In this document: positions 11,545-21,714 of the stretch, piece by piece
Numbering within the stretch: the first letter of the stretch is position 1
Layout of the letters: every line of letters begins with the position of its first letter
NCBI GenBank assembly: GCA_028622995.1
Contig: JAJQJQ010000045.1
Coordinates: forward strand, 806,001 to 870,000
DNA from: Panagrolaimus kolymaensis
Taxonomy: Eukaryota > Nematoda > Chromadorea > Rhabditida > Panagrolaimidae
Reading direction: 5' to 3'
DNA length: 64,000 nt
The notes under the pieces: generated by a model
Told to the model about the DNA's origin: nothing
Databases searched by the model: none
Seen by the model: only the letters and a program-made list of their open reading frames with translations
Program-made: the position numbers and the translations under genes

Positions 11545-11790
11545 TAAAAAAACATTCAAAAAAATTTTTTTGAAGCGTCGCAACTTTTGATTTTTTTTTT
11601 GAAATAAAATTCATTTTTGAGTGTGAAAGTTTATTAAAAGCAAACTACAACTTTTTTTTGTTGATCTTAAAAGCAATTCGTAGTTTGCTAAGCTCTTCTA
11701 ATTTTTTTCCGAAAAGTTGGATGAAAGAAAAATTTGTTGATTGAACACAACTTTTCTTTTTTGCTTTAACTAAAATTTGAATATTTTAAC
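11545..11790. repeat. TTAAATATTCAAA repeat, copy 7
   Basis: Degenerate left end AAAACATTCAAAAAAA, right end AAAATTTGAATATTTTAA. The interior carries both halves of the hairpin, GCAAACTACAAC (11640) and CGTAGTTTGC (11679). Confidence 0.45.
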
Positions 11791-11845
11791 TTTATAATAT
11801 TTTTATTTTATTGAAGTTCCAAGTTTTTCAAGCTGCAAATTTCAG

Positions 11846-11968
11846 CAGAAAAACCACGATCAACTGAAAATGGCGGCTCTTGTTCCCACCAATATGAATG
11901 AACTTCATGAAGCAGCAAACAAAACCCTTATCAACGAATTTAAAAAAGTAAAAGAAGTTAACCAATAG
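11846..11968 (+). pseudogene. Orphan exon flanked by splice signals
   Basis: An acceptor AAATTTCAG precedes 11846, and the frame reads QKNHDQLKMAALVPTNMNEL then HEAANKTLINEFKK up to a possible donor GTAAAA at 11948. If not spliced it ends at TAG 11966-11968; an internal ATG lies at 11870. Composition is clearly protein-like. No family recognised. It may belong with the broken gene just upstream. Confidence 0.4.
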
Positions 11969-12002
11969 CTAGCATTAAAATTATTAATAACAAAAGCAAA
12001 AA

Positions 12003-12080
12003 ATGAAATCAAATTTTGCCAAAAAAAATTCGGCAGAATACGAGAATGGAACCTCAAATAGCGTCCGTCTACATAAATAA
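12003..12080 (+). CDS. Short open frame, 25 residues
   Basis: ATG-to-TAA frame reading MKSNFAKKNSAEYENGTSNS and ending VRLHK. It lies just downstream of the orphan exon at 11.85 kb and might be another piece of the same decayed gene. A second frame over the same bases is also open, so the reading is uncertain. Confidence 0.15.
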   Translation: MKSNFAKKNSAEYENGTSNSVRLHK

Positions 12081-12492
12081 ATCAAAACTTTTTTTTATGT
12101 TTTTAAGCCGTAGTTAAGATATTCGACGACAAATTCCAAAGACTGAAAATGTTTAAAATGCAGTATCAAATCTAGAAAATAAAAAAAAATTAAACAATCG
12201 GTAGCCAACATTTATATTTTCATACTAGTTTCAAAACAGTCCAGCAGAATTATGTGTTTAATAGAGACTATCAGTTTTTATCATATATTGTCACCATTGG
12301 ACTTGTATTTTCAAATATTTTTTCAATTAAATTATTGGACTTTCATCACCTATTTCGTATTTTTTGTTGCTTTGATAACAAATTTATTGCTTTTTGTCTT
12401 TAAAAAAGCTAAAATCTTACACTAAAATAAAGCTTTTGTTTGTCCTTTAACATCGTTTTTGAAAACAAAAGAAGAATAAAATAGAAATAAAT

Positions 12493-12768
12493 TAATTTAA
12501 ATATTCAAAATAACAAAAACTTTTACCGAATTTTTAAATAAGTTTTAAAAAAAACCTTTTCGATTGTTTTTCAAAAGTAAAAGAGAAAAAACATGAAAAT
12601 AAAAGCAGGCGACAACAAACAAACTACAAAAAATGTTTTTTCATTCTTTAAAAAAAGTTGTAATTTGCTCTACTTTCAAACGCGATAAGTTATTTTTTGC
12701 TAACAAAAAATATGAGCATTGAATGCTTTTTTTCTTTACTTAGCTTTCTAATTTGAATATTTTAACTA
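12493..12768. repeat. TTAAATATTCAAA repeat, copy 8
   Basis: A complete copy, AATTTAAATATTCAAAATAA to AATTTGAATATTTTAACT, and the closest relative of copy 6. It contains GGCGACAACAAACAAACTAC and AGTTGTAATTTGC as the inner inverted pair. Confidence 0.65.
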
Positions 12769-12929
12769 TTTTTTTTTCTTTTTTTAGTAACATGTAACTT
12801 TATTTATAAAACTATATATAAAATAAATTCATTTAAAACATCTCGAAAGAACCGATTTTTAAATGACTTTTTAATCGAATATGACGTAAAATGTAGTAAA
12901 AAAATTCCATCACTGACTTTTTCCAACAG

Positions 12930-13103
12930 AAAGTAAATGGCCTTACAAATAAAAGATTCATGAAACTTACTGAATATGAGCTTTGTCCTGTAACAAAAGA
13001 TGCCGAAACTACGTATCGTGTTTATGTTTATTTTTTAAAAGAAAACGTTTTGGAAAATAATTATAATACCATTGGATTAATTGGATTTAAGCAACGTTTT
13101 TAA
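12930..13103 (+). pseudogene. Orphan exon, 57 codons
   Basis: After a clear acceptor TTTTTCCAACAG the frame is open for 57 codons to TAA 13101-13103. It begins KVNGLTNKRFMKLTEYELCP followed by VTKDAETTYRVYVYFLKEN. A possible donor ACTAC/GTATCG lies inside at about 13014. The segment ELCPVTKDAETT resembles EFCPLGDAEIT in the broken gene at 11.4-11.5 kb, suggesting duplicated exons of one ancestral gene. Confidence 0.4.
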
Positions 13104-13264
13104 ACTTCGACTTTTAGTTTTTATGCTTTATCTATCCTTTTTTACTTGCATGATTTAAAAAAACGAAGTCAAAATATTTTTTTCTTCAACTTCTTCCTTC
13201 TTGCTTTTTGTGAGACATATCCGTATCCAATTTTTGTATTAAACGATTTTTGTTTTATAATAAT

Positions 13265-13445
13265 GGCTACTGGACCTATACAACATGGGTTATCCTTTAA
13301 TTAATTCTTTAAATTATTTTGAAAGTCTGCCACAAAATGCCCGCCTTTTTTTAAAATTTTATGTTTCCGACAAGCTAATTTTATAGCAACATTTGAAATT
13401 TCAGTCAAAAATAATAACAAAAAAGTAAAACAAAATATTCAAAAA
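13265..13445. repeat. Divergent module A plus motif B
   Basis: The stretch ATGGCTACTGGACCTATACA (13263 on, reading MATGPIQHG) resembles module A. Motif B AAAATATTCAAAAAAC follows at 13433, at the usual spacing of about 160 bp. Confidence 0.3.
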
Positions 13446-13624
13446 ACTTAAAATAAAAAAAGATACTCATGTTTTGATTTATTTTATTGTTGAAAGAAAA
13501 AAGTCTTTTGATTCTTTATTTTTTATCTTTTTTTCTTGATAACGTCGATGCAAGAAACACACCTTTTTAATCGATATAAACAACACACTCTTACAAAAAA
13601 AAGTAATTCTAATTTTCAACAAAT

Positions 13625-13870
13625 TATTGCAGGTGCCTACGGACATTGGCAGCATATTAATGGATTTTTTTATGTTCATAAAAATTGCATTATGGAAACC
13701 ATCGCTATTTTTTTATTTCATGGTTCATGTTTTTGTAATTTCTTTCATTTTGAAAGTTTTCAAATCTTTAATACAAAATTTTATTTTAATAGAATTATGA
13801 GATTCAACAAAAAAAAACTCAAAAAAAGTTTAAAAAAACTAAAATATTCAAAAAGCAATATCAGCAGCTT
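13625..13870. repeat. Repeat unit, close copy of 21,715-21,960
   Basis: Module A here is GCCTACGGACATTGGCAGCA (reads AYGHWQHING). It is followed by sequence that aligns over about 230 bp with the unit at 21.7 kb, including TTCATGTTTTTGT, TTTGAAAGTT, ATCTTTA and TTTTATTTTAATA, up to motif B CTAAAATATTCAAAAAGC at 13840. Confidence 0.6.
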
Positions 13871-14772
13871 GATAAACACTGAAGATTCGATTGTTTTATA
13901 TTGAGTTGGTGAAAGTTATTCATTTATAAACAATTGGGATTTGTGAATAAATAACTTTGTGGAAATGTAAAAATTGAATCAAAGCAAATTAAGAAAATTG
14001 ATCGATTAATAAAATAAATAATTTTTTGCTATAAAGGTTTTTCTAAAAATGGATTAATAGGAATTTTCAAATTTTCCATCTTTTTTAAATTGTAATATAT
14101 TTGAACCGGAAGAAAAATTGAGACAAAAGCTTTTGGAAATTTTAATACATATTTTTTGTTTAATTTAAAAGATTAAACGAAATAATTTTCATTTCCAAAA
14201 CCAGGAAAAGCAAACTTTTCATTGTCATTGTTTTATTAAGCTTCAAAACTTTTGTGAGCCATCTAAAAATAAAAAAAAAAAATAGAAAATTAGTTAAAAG
14301 TATTCAATTTTTTTACATTTGTATTGAATCTATAATTTTATTTTTTAATTATTATAGTTTTTTATGAAAATATTATAAAAATAATCTCTTTCAATAATTG
14401 TGAATTCTTTAATTGTATGAATTGTGCCCTTATTTTAGTTTTTTCCGGGTTGCAATTAATATTTGATGCATGAATTTACCGGCAATTTCATATTTCAATC
14501 AACCTAATAGCTTCGAAATAAAAAAGCAAAAATTCATAATAATTTTAAAAGTCGAAACAATTTATATTTATTCCAACTTAATTTTTATATCTAAAAACAA
14601 ATCATAAATTGTTAAAATATTCAAAAATAGAAAAAATTAAATAGTAAAAAATAGTATCGATTTTTTTCTTTTCAACGCGCTTTCCCTTTATTTTTTAAAA
14701 CATTATTAAAACGCAGCGTTTAACTAAAAAAAGAAAGTTGAAAGTTGGGTGAGAAACCACACACATTTAGAT

Positions 14773-15073
14773 TCACGTGCATAAAGTCAATGTACAAAAG
14801 TTGAAGTATGATTGCCGCAAGCAAAAACAAATTTTCGCTGCTTTTTTTGAAAAAAATTTTGAAAATTCAAAAATAATTTTTTTTAATTTTCTTTTATAAT
14901 AACTTTTTATTTTCAGCTCTTGCAAAAAGAAGAATACGGTTGAAGCCAAAAAACCAGGTTTCAACAAAACCAAAGTATTCTTCACGAAAGTGAATAAATA
15001 CCTCCTAAAAGATCCAAAAGCAGCTAAAACTACGCCAAATGAGCTAGTCCAAAAATGGCGCCGAAGAAAATGA
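14773..15073 (+). pseudogene. Two orphan coding segments
   Basis: A first stretch (about 14790-14860) reads VNVQKLKYDCRKQKQIFAAF. After the acceptor TATTTTCAG a second, 14918-15073, reads CKKKNTVEAKKPGFNKTKVF, continues with FTKVNKYLLKDPKAAKTTPN, and ends KWRRRK at TGA. The second is strongly protein-like, basic and probably a C-terminal exon. The minus-strand open frame over the same bases is F/L-rich and rejected. Not recognised. Confidence 0.4.
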
Positions 15074-15275
15074 TTGGAAGAAAACACCAGGGATACATCA
15101 GAAGATCAAGAATAAATCAATTGTTTCTCGTTTTAAGCTTTCTCACTTTAAGTTGCTATTAAATTTATTTACCTTTATTACTGTAAAAATGTTATTCAAG
15201 CAAATGTTGAGAAAATGTAAAATAGGTTAATAAAATTAAATAAAAGTAACTAGGTGAAAAGTAATAAGAACTACT

Positions 15276-15500
15276 TCAAGGTTTTTCATTGAAAAATTGA
15301 GCTACTGTGCCAGTAATGGTAGAGGAAACCAATACCAATTCTTCACCAAGGGATGGATTACGAAGATCACGAAATGCCCCAGTAACACCTTTATCAACAT
15401 TCGAAGAATGTCCATCACCAGCGGCATGATCAAGTTCGTTTGATGAGGGCGATGATTCAGAAAAAGATTTTATTTTAATAAAATTATGAAATTCAACAAA
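15276..15500 (-). pseudogene. Minus-strand terminal exon fragment
   Basis: The minus frame, stopping at TGA 15276-15278, is uninterrupted for over 65 codons. It reads SESSPSSNELDHAAGDGHSS, later GVTGAFRDLRNPSLGEELVL, and ends VAQFFNEKP. Both plus frames over this DNA are also partly open but end sooner or contain stops. Its upstream edge at about 15,480 merges into the dispersed repeat (TTTTATTTTAATAAAATTAT), so the repeat abuts or interrupts the gene. No family recognised. Confidence 0.45.
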
Positions 15501-15519
15501 AAATCAAAAAAAAAATAAA

Positions 15520-15665
15520 ATATTTAAAAAGCAATAAATAAAAAGCGAAAATCTTTTTTATGCATCAATTTTTTTTTAAAGAGAGCTTTGCTTTATTTTA
15601 CATCTTTGATAACGATGACGGCGGTGATGTTGAGAAGAGTCTTGCTCTCTGTCAAGGACAAAAAC
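15520..15665. repeat. Motif B / module C unit
   Basis: Contains AAAATATTTAAAAAGCAATA, TTTTTTATGCATCAATTTTT, GCTTTGCTTTATTTTACATC and TTTGATAACGATGACGGCGG. The same blocks in the same order occur at 16,328, 20,752 and 21,934. Confidence 0.6.
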
Positions 15666-16139
15666 AAGCCATCACACATCGTTGTTAAAAAAAGGATGGT
15701 TGCGTCTCCAATAAAAAAAATATATTTTGGGTGTTTGATTAACTTTAATTTTCTTGGGTTTTTTAAAGCTCGCAAAAAAGTTTTAGAAGACAGCAATCAA
15801 AGCCATAAATTTTAAACCCGTGAGTTTAAAGCGTTTCAAAAATCTGCAAAAATGTAAATTTAAGAAACGAAAAATAATAAAATCTGAAATTAAACAAATA
15901 AATTATAGCATAAAAAATCTTTTTTACAAAAGTTTAAAGAATCCAAAAAAACTTTTTTTTTCACAAATCTTTGTTTGTTTTTCTTTGCTTTTAAAAAATA
16001 AAAAAAATCCTTTTATTAACATTTCTAAATTTTTTTTTCTTCACAATCTTCCATTTTGGCTACTATTGGCAGCAGAAATACAATTTTAAAATTTAATATG
16101 TAATAAATGGGGTGTTTCCTATTTTTCTCTATTTTTTGC

Positions 16140-16460
16140 ACGACCCTGTCGGACACTTGCAGCACATAAAAGGATTACTTTTTTATTTCAATCTTCGACA
16201 TATTTGTTTTATTTCAGACTTTTATATATAATTTTTTCCCTTGGAATTTTTCAAGTCACGAAATGTGCTTTTATTTTAATAAAATTTAAATGCAACAAAA
16301 ATTTAAAAATTTTTTTTTAATAAAAGTAAAATATTCAAAAAGCAAAAAATAAAAGTGAAAAGGTTTTTTATGCATCATTTTTTTTAAAGGTGCTTTGCTT
16401 TTTTTCATCTTTGATAAAAGCGACGACTTGCCTCCCTTTGACAACAGCCACCTACTTTCC
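16140..16460. repeat. Module A, motif B, module C unit
   Basis: Module A CCCTGTCGGACACTTGCAGC (16144 on) reads DPVGHLQHIKG. Motif B GTAAAATATTCAAAAAGC is at 16,327, then TTTTTTATGCATCATTTTTT and CATCTTTGATAAAAGCGACG. A further degenerate module A (CTACTATTGGCAGCAGAAAT) lies at 16,059. Confidence 0.6.
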
Positions 16461-16764
16461 ACGTAAGCAAAAAGAAAAAAGAGAAAGAAAAACAACAAAA
16501 TTAACGAAAAATTAGGGTGTCGATGATATTAACTTTTATTCTTTTAGGTTAACAAATTGCAATTTTTTAGTGTAAATATTTGGCTTTTTTTAATTCTAAA
16601 TTTATGAACTTCTAAAAGTTGGATTTGGTTAAAGCATCATTGCTACTACTCTCACTCATTTCAACAGAAACTAAAAAATCAATAGGGTAATAATAATTTT
16701 TAATTTTCTACTTTAAAATTGCTTTTTAATTGATATTAATTAAAACCTTTATTAATTCTTTAAT

Positions 16765-17000
16765 GTCACAGCATCGCTTTCCCGTGGGGGTGGTTGGGGA
16801 ACCAAAAATTTTTTTTAGATCATCATTTTTTATTCTTGTTGTCGATTACAAAATTTCTTGCTTGTAAATTTATCAACTTTTATTTTTGTTTATGTATTTC
16901 CAACAAATTTTCTTTCCATATTAAACTCGAAAATTAAGTAAAAAACAAAAAATCAAAATTAAAATATACAAAAAATAATTTAAAAAAACACTTCTCTCAT
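16765..17000. repeat. Divergent module A and motif B
   Basis: TCACAGCATCGCTTTCCCGT, then GGGGGTGG (16,766 on), is the only GC-rich patch in several hundred bases and recalls module A (CCCGTTGGG). A weak motif B, AAAATATACAAAAAAT, follows at 16,961, about 190 bp later. Confidence 0.25.
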
Positions 17001-17454
17001 ACATCATTTTATTTGAAAAATGTGCATTTTTTTTACTTTTTTTTATTACCAACGACAATGAAGACAGCCTTTCACTTTTGTTTAATTAGCGCCCGCCCAT
17101 CAATGCAAAAAAAAAAATTATGATCTTCGTTTGACAATTGCGACGTCACTGAAAAGTTTATATTTTCTATGGGGTTTTTTGACTTTTGTCTTTGTAAACT
17201 TTCTTTTTTCCCACATTAAATTTTTGTTTGAAAGATTAGCATTTTTCTTCTTCATGTAGCTGTGAACTCATTACATTTAGTCCAAGTATATATTCATGAA
17301 GCAAGTTTAAAATAATCATTATAAAATTTATTTTTTTAAATAAAAACTGTCGGAAAAGAAAAGATTCGAACATATTTTTCTTTATGTTCACTGAGAATAT
17401 TATTATAAACAAGCATGTAAGCCTCAAAAAATCTGTTAAAAAATAAAGGATAAA

Positions 17455-17760
17455 ATAATAAAATATTCAAAAAGAAAATTAAAAAAATGTCATTATTATC
17501 GAAAAAAATTAATGCTTTACCATCAAAAAATTTAATTTGCCTTAAAACTAAAATAATATAATTTGAAACATTAAAAGCAATTTAAAGTAAAACAAAATAA
17601 AATCACAAGAAAAACAACGATCGACGAACAAACAAACTACAAAAAATTTATTTTGTTAGCCACTTTTTCTAATTTTGTTCTTTAAACAAAAAAAACAAAT
17701 TTTTTTAGTTGATTGAATTACAACATTCAACAAAGTTTTCGACCTTTTATGAATATTGAG
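17455..17760. repeat. TTAAATATTCAAA repeat, copy 9
   Basis: Left end ATAAAATATTCAAAAAGAAA. Interior ACGAACAAACAAACTACAAA at 17,625. The right end is degenerate, ATGAATATTGAGC near 17,750. Confidence 0.35.
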
Positions 17761-18109
17761 CATGCTATCTTTTATCAAAAAAAAAGTAAAATAAAAATAT
17801 TTTTATGTTTCTATTAAACCAATAAAAGAAAAATCTGCATCAACCAACATTTATTTTTGCATAAAAGAGGATAATTAGTTAACAAAAAAATTTAGTAAAA
17901 AGCAAATGAGTGAGTAACTAGGAATTTAAACTCAAAAAAGAAGGAAAAAAGTTTAAAAACTAAAATCTTAAAATTTGATTCGAGGTGTCTGTCTTTTTGG
18001 AGTATCTTTTTACTTTTAGTTTGGTCCGACTATTGAAGCAGTACATATTGTATGGATTATAATTATTCAATTTTCGCAACCTCATAAAAAAATATTTAAT
18101 TGAAAAAAC

Positions 18110-18500
18110 TAGGTTTATGATTTATTTTTCTGCGATATTGCTGTAATTAGCATGAACACGTAAAAATGTTTGAAAAACTCTTGTCACAAAAAAAGAAAAA
18201 AAAGAAACTTAAATAATGAAATAAATAAATAAATAAAAGTTATTTTGTGTTTTGTTAAATTTATTGATTCTCGTTAATGCCTCTGTTTATTTTTTGGATA
18301 AAAGAAAATAAAAGCAACCGAAAAGCAAACTACAAAACTCTTTTCTTGTTCAACGCATTTTGTAGTTTGTTTATCACTATAAAAATATTTGAAAATTTTC
18401 AATAAAAAATAATCGGGAAATTCCTCTCTCTTTTTTTTTTAAATTTATTATTTTGTTTGAATATTTTATCCATTTTTTATTTCATTTTTTTGTTGTTAAA
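18110..18500. repeat. Repeat unit, close copy of 22,395-22,820
   Basis: Shares with the 22.4 kb copy AGCATGAACA, AAAAATGTTTGAAA, ACTCTTGTCACAAAAAA, CGAAAAGCAAACTACAAAA, GTTCAACGC, TTGTAGTTTGTTTATC and AATAAAAAATAATCG. CAAACTACAAAA and TTTTGTAGTTTG form an inverted pair about 15-25 bp apart that would make a strong hairpin. Right end TTTGAATATTTTATCC. Confidence 0.65.
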
Positions 18501-18564
18501 ATTTAAAGATAATTTAGAATTAATTAATTTTTCGTAATAATTCCTTGCTTTTTTTTAATTATAA

Positions 18565-18792
18565 GAGTTTTATAATGAAATTGGACAACAAAAACAGTTC
18601 ACAATTCGAGCTCTTTTTACTAAAATTTCAAATGATTATTCTTTTCCAATTGTTTTCACAAACCATCTTCCCAGTTGGGAACAAACAATGAAACCTGCTT
18701 TAGGTGAAACATGGTCGTCATCCATTGAACGTCATATATTCCTCAGTCAACAAAAAGGAATATTCCATCTTCAACAAGAAATAAAACTTTAA
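18565..18792 (+). pseudogene. Last exon of a RAD51 paralog (RAD51D/RFS-1 type)
   Basis: The frame ending at TAA 18790-18792 reads QFTIRALFTKISNDYSFPIV, then FTNHLPSWEQTMKPALGETW and SSSIERHIFL. This matches the C-terminal part of RecA-fold RAD51 paralogs: a beta strand ending in V-x-T-N-H (the ssDNA-facing strand and loop), then the P-A-L-G-x-x-W motif and an R-x-x-L strand. RAD51D-like proteins carry TNH and PALGRSW at these places. Family role: homologous recombination repair in the nucleus. No Walker A or B exon could be found upstream in the window, so this is either an orphan fragment or the end of a gene with introns full of repeats. An acceptor-like AACAAAAACAG lies at 18,597. Confidence 0.6.
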
Positions 18793-19674
18793 TTAAAATG
18801 AAATTAAAATTTCGATAAATGATTTTCCAGCTGAAATAGCAAAAATCGAATATAAAAAAAAATGATTAAAATTCCTTCAAACTTGCTTTCAAATACAGTA
18901 CAATAAAAAAATGGTGGAAAAAATTTGAAAAATTCGGAGCTATTTTTTTTGTGTACTCCATTTTTAGAAAAATCTTTAAAGAAAAAAATTATTTATTTCT
19001 TTAATCGATCAATTTTTTAATTTGCTTTGTTTCAATTTTTACATTTCCACAAAGTTATTTGCTCATAAATTTAAGAAGTTTAAAAATCTTTATGGTTCAG
19101 GAACGCAGGGGAAACCATAGATTGTCGGATTTTTAATAAATCAAAGAAAATAATCAAATTTAAGAACCATCAATCCATTAAAAAGATTTTTGATTCTTTT
19201 ATTTTTTTAAATCTTTTAAATACTTCCTTCTTTTTGCAAGCTTTTTATTTGAGAGAGAAAAAAAGAGAGAGGGATGTGGGATGATTAGTTGTTATTATTG
19301 CAAGGTTATAAAAAAAGGTTTCGGGTGAAACACAAAATGCAAAAAACAAGAAGTAAGAAACGGGAGGTGTACTCTTACAGCTTTTGCATGTTCAATTCTT
19401 TCATATTAAAATTTCTTTTAAAACTATTTTTGTTGATTTATCTGTTTTTGTTTCCATTAATTATCGACATTGTGATATTATGTAAAGATTTTTCAGAAGC
19501 TGTATAATAATTTTTTTCAAATGGTAAGCTATTGTAAGATCGAGTGTTTCTGTTTTATAATTAATTATAAATTTATACTATTAATTTAGAGAAGCGGCGA
19601 ATCCTTCTCTGATTTTTCTAGAGTTTTTTTTATTGTTAATTATTCTTTTATCACAAAAAAAAAGAGAAAAAGAA

Positions 19675-19935
19675 AATTCAAATATTCCTAAAGTAAAAAC
19701 GGAAAATGAATGTATCGATTAATTTTGAAACTTTTTTTGTGTGTTTTGTTCACAAGAAAAAAGGAAAAATAAACGAACGACGAAGGCAAAGAAAATTTTT
19801 TTGTATTGATTTGATTGTAGTTTGATTGCCCACTTTTTTAACAACAATGCGAAAAAAAAAATGATGAAAGGAGAATAAATAAAACCCATTTGCATTTCAT
19901 TTTTCAATTAATTTGTTTTGTATATTTTAATTAGT
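19675..19935. repeat. TTAAATATTCAAA repeat, copy 10
   Basis: Left end ATTCAAATATTCCTAAAG, right end TTTGTATATTTTAATTAG. The interior carries ACGACGAAGGC and ATTGTAGTTTGATT. Confidence 0.45.
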
Positions 19936-20282
19936 TTTTTTAAAAATTTTATTTCGAATGTTCATAAAATTAATCTCTTTCTTATTTTCAAACTCTATTT
20001 CATTCTCTTAAAATAAAATCAGAGTAAATATACATAACATTTTTAAGAATGTTTAAAAAACTTGTTACCAATTATTTATTCGGTAATTATCGTTAGAAAC
20101 AGATATGTGCAAACCATTCGCTTACGAAAAACAGAATAGATAATGTTTAGATTTTTAGTTTTAAAATTCCCTTTAAAAAGGTGTATTTTTTAATTATTTT
20201 CTTTCTATCTGTTTTCTTGATAAAAATCATCGAAGATTTTAAGTGTAATTTTTTTTCCTGGATCGCAAATCATTATGGATGT

Positions 20283-20745
20283 TTACAATAGTTTTTTCTC
20301 TTTTTCTTCTTCATCTTGTCCAGTTTTCTTCTTTTTGTTGACAATAGAAGGTAAATTTAATGGTGGCGATGGTTGCCGTTTTCGCGATGGACCCGGCTTG
20401 GGGAATCACTTCTTCTTCCCTTTTTATTCCCAACAGCTTGGTCGATTTCCTTGATAACTTTATCATCCAAAATGATATCAATCTTCCAATTTTTTTCTGT
20501 TTCATTGTATGTATCCTTTACCGTTTTTCTTTCTTTTTCTATTTGAAGGTGAAGTTTCCGGTCTTCTTCATCGAGTTTCTTCTTTTGTTTTTCGACCTTT
20601 TCTTTTAATTCTTTGGATTCCAATAGTTTTTGGTAGTTTCGATCAGTTTCGAATTTTTAGTTTCTCGAGCTTTTTCTTTATCTTCAATGCTCTTGATTCT
20701 TCCTTGCATATTATGCAAAGAATCGATTAGCCGATCGACGGTTTA
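20283..20745 (-). pseudogene. Frameshifted coiled-coil gene fragment
   Basis: Three successive minus-strand frames each read as good protein and join head to tail: LIDSLHNMQGRIKSIEDKEK; then (after a shift near 20,650) LLESKELKEKVEKQKKKLDE and IEKERKTVKDTYNETEKNW; then (after a shift near 20,400) KPGPSRKRQPSPPLNLPSIV followed by a K/E-rich end at TAA 20283-20285. A charged coiled coil followed by a basic, proline/serine-rich tail suggests a cytoskeletal or nuclear structural protein, not identified. Two frameshifts and no start make it a pseudogene. Its upstream end abuts motif B of the dispersed repeat at 20,742, as does the fragment at 15.3 kb. Confidence 0.5.
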
Positions 20746-20905
20746 AAAAAACTAAAATATTCAAAAAGCAATAAATAAAAAGCGAAAATATTTTTTATGC
20801 ATCAATTTTTTTTAAAGGTGCTTTTCTTTTTTTACGTCTTTGATAACAACAACGACGACGGTTATGTTGAGAAGAGCCTCCCTTTTAAAAAAGCCACCTT
20901 TTTCA
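20742..20905. repeat. Motif B / module C unit
   Basis: CTAAAATATTCAAAAAGCAA, TTTTTTATGCATCAATTTTT and CTTTGATAACAACAACGACG, then GGTTATGTTGAGAAGAG. Close to 15,520-15,665. Confidence 0.6.
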
Positions 20906-21104
20906 TAAATAAAAAAAAGACGTGAGAGCGAAAAACAATTGGTGTCGTTGATATAACTTTTTTTTGTTGTGAAAAGAGAATTTTTGATTGAAGTGTTTTG
21001 CTTTTTTTTAAAGCTGAAAAAAATGTTTAAAATTTATTAAATGGATGATTAACTTTCATTTAAATAGGTATTTTTCATTTATTGTTCCCGAATAATTCTA
21101 TAAT

Positions 21105-21305
21105 TTTTTTGCAACATATGCACCCTCCCGTTGGGCAATCACAGCATTCATTAATATAATTTTTAACAAATTTTTGTGGGTATTATTTTTTTTGTAAATT
21201 AGAAAATTTATTAATCAAACCTTTATTAGCTCTTTTTATTTTCATTATTGAAATTATTATGGAAAAAAGAATTAAAAAGCTAAATTAAAATATTCAAAAG
21301 TAAAA
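21105..21305. repeat. Module A plus motif B
   Basis: GCAACATATGCACCCTCCCG (21,111 on) reads QHMHPPVGQSQHSLI in one frame. Motif B TTAAAATATTCAAAAG follows at 21,286. Confidence 0.5.
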
Positions 21306-21714
21306 TATAAAAATTTTCGTTCTTAAAAAAATAAGAAGCCCACACTGCTCTTTTTCAATTAACTAAAGACACTTCTTAAAAAATCATGGAACGACAAAAG
21401 CAGCCATCTCACGTCGCCGTAAAAAAAAGGAGGCGCCTGATTCTCAAATAAAAATTTTTTTTGGTGGTTTAAAATGACGCAACCTATAATAAATTTTCCT
21501 TTTACAATCAAAAAAGGAGTTGTATTAAAAAAAGTGAAAGAAAAAAATGACAGTATCCACAAAACAACCTCCATCACCTTTAATTATTAGTTTGTTTAAT
21601 TTATAATTCTTTATTTACAAACTTAAAAGTCAGCATAGAATTAAACAGAAGAAACAAAGGTTTAAAATTTCATATGTAATTGATAAAGTGGTGTTCCTAA
21701 TTTTCAATAAATTA

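Noticed and set aside
14773..15087. 104-codon minus-strand frame rich in F, L and K
   Set aside because: It is antisense to a better coding segment with a splice acceptor.
15300..15440. Two plus-strand open frames
   Set aside because: One ends quickly and the other has a stop in the middle, while the minus frame is uninterrupted and ends in a natural stop.
18565..18792. Treating the RAD51-like exon as an intact gene
   Set aside because: The ATP-binding half of the protein cannot be found in the window.
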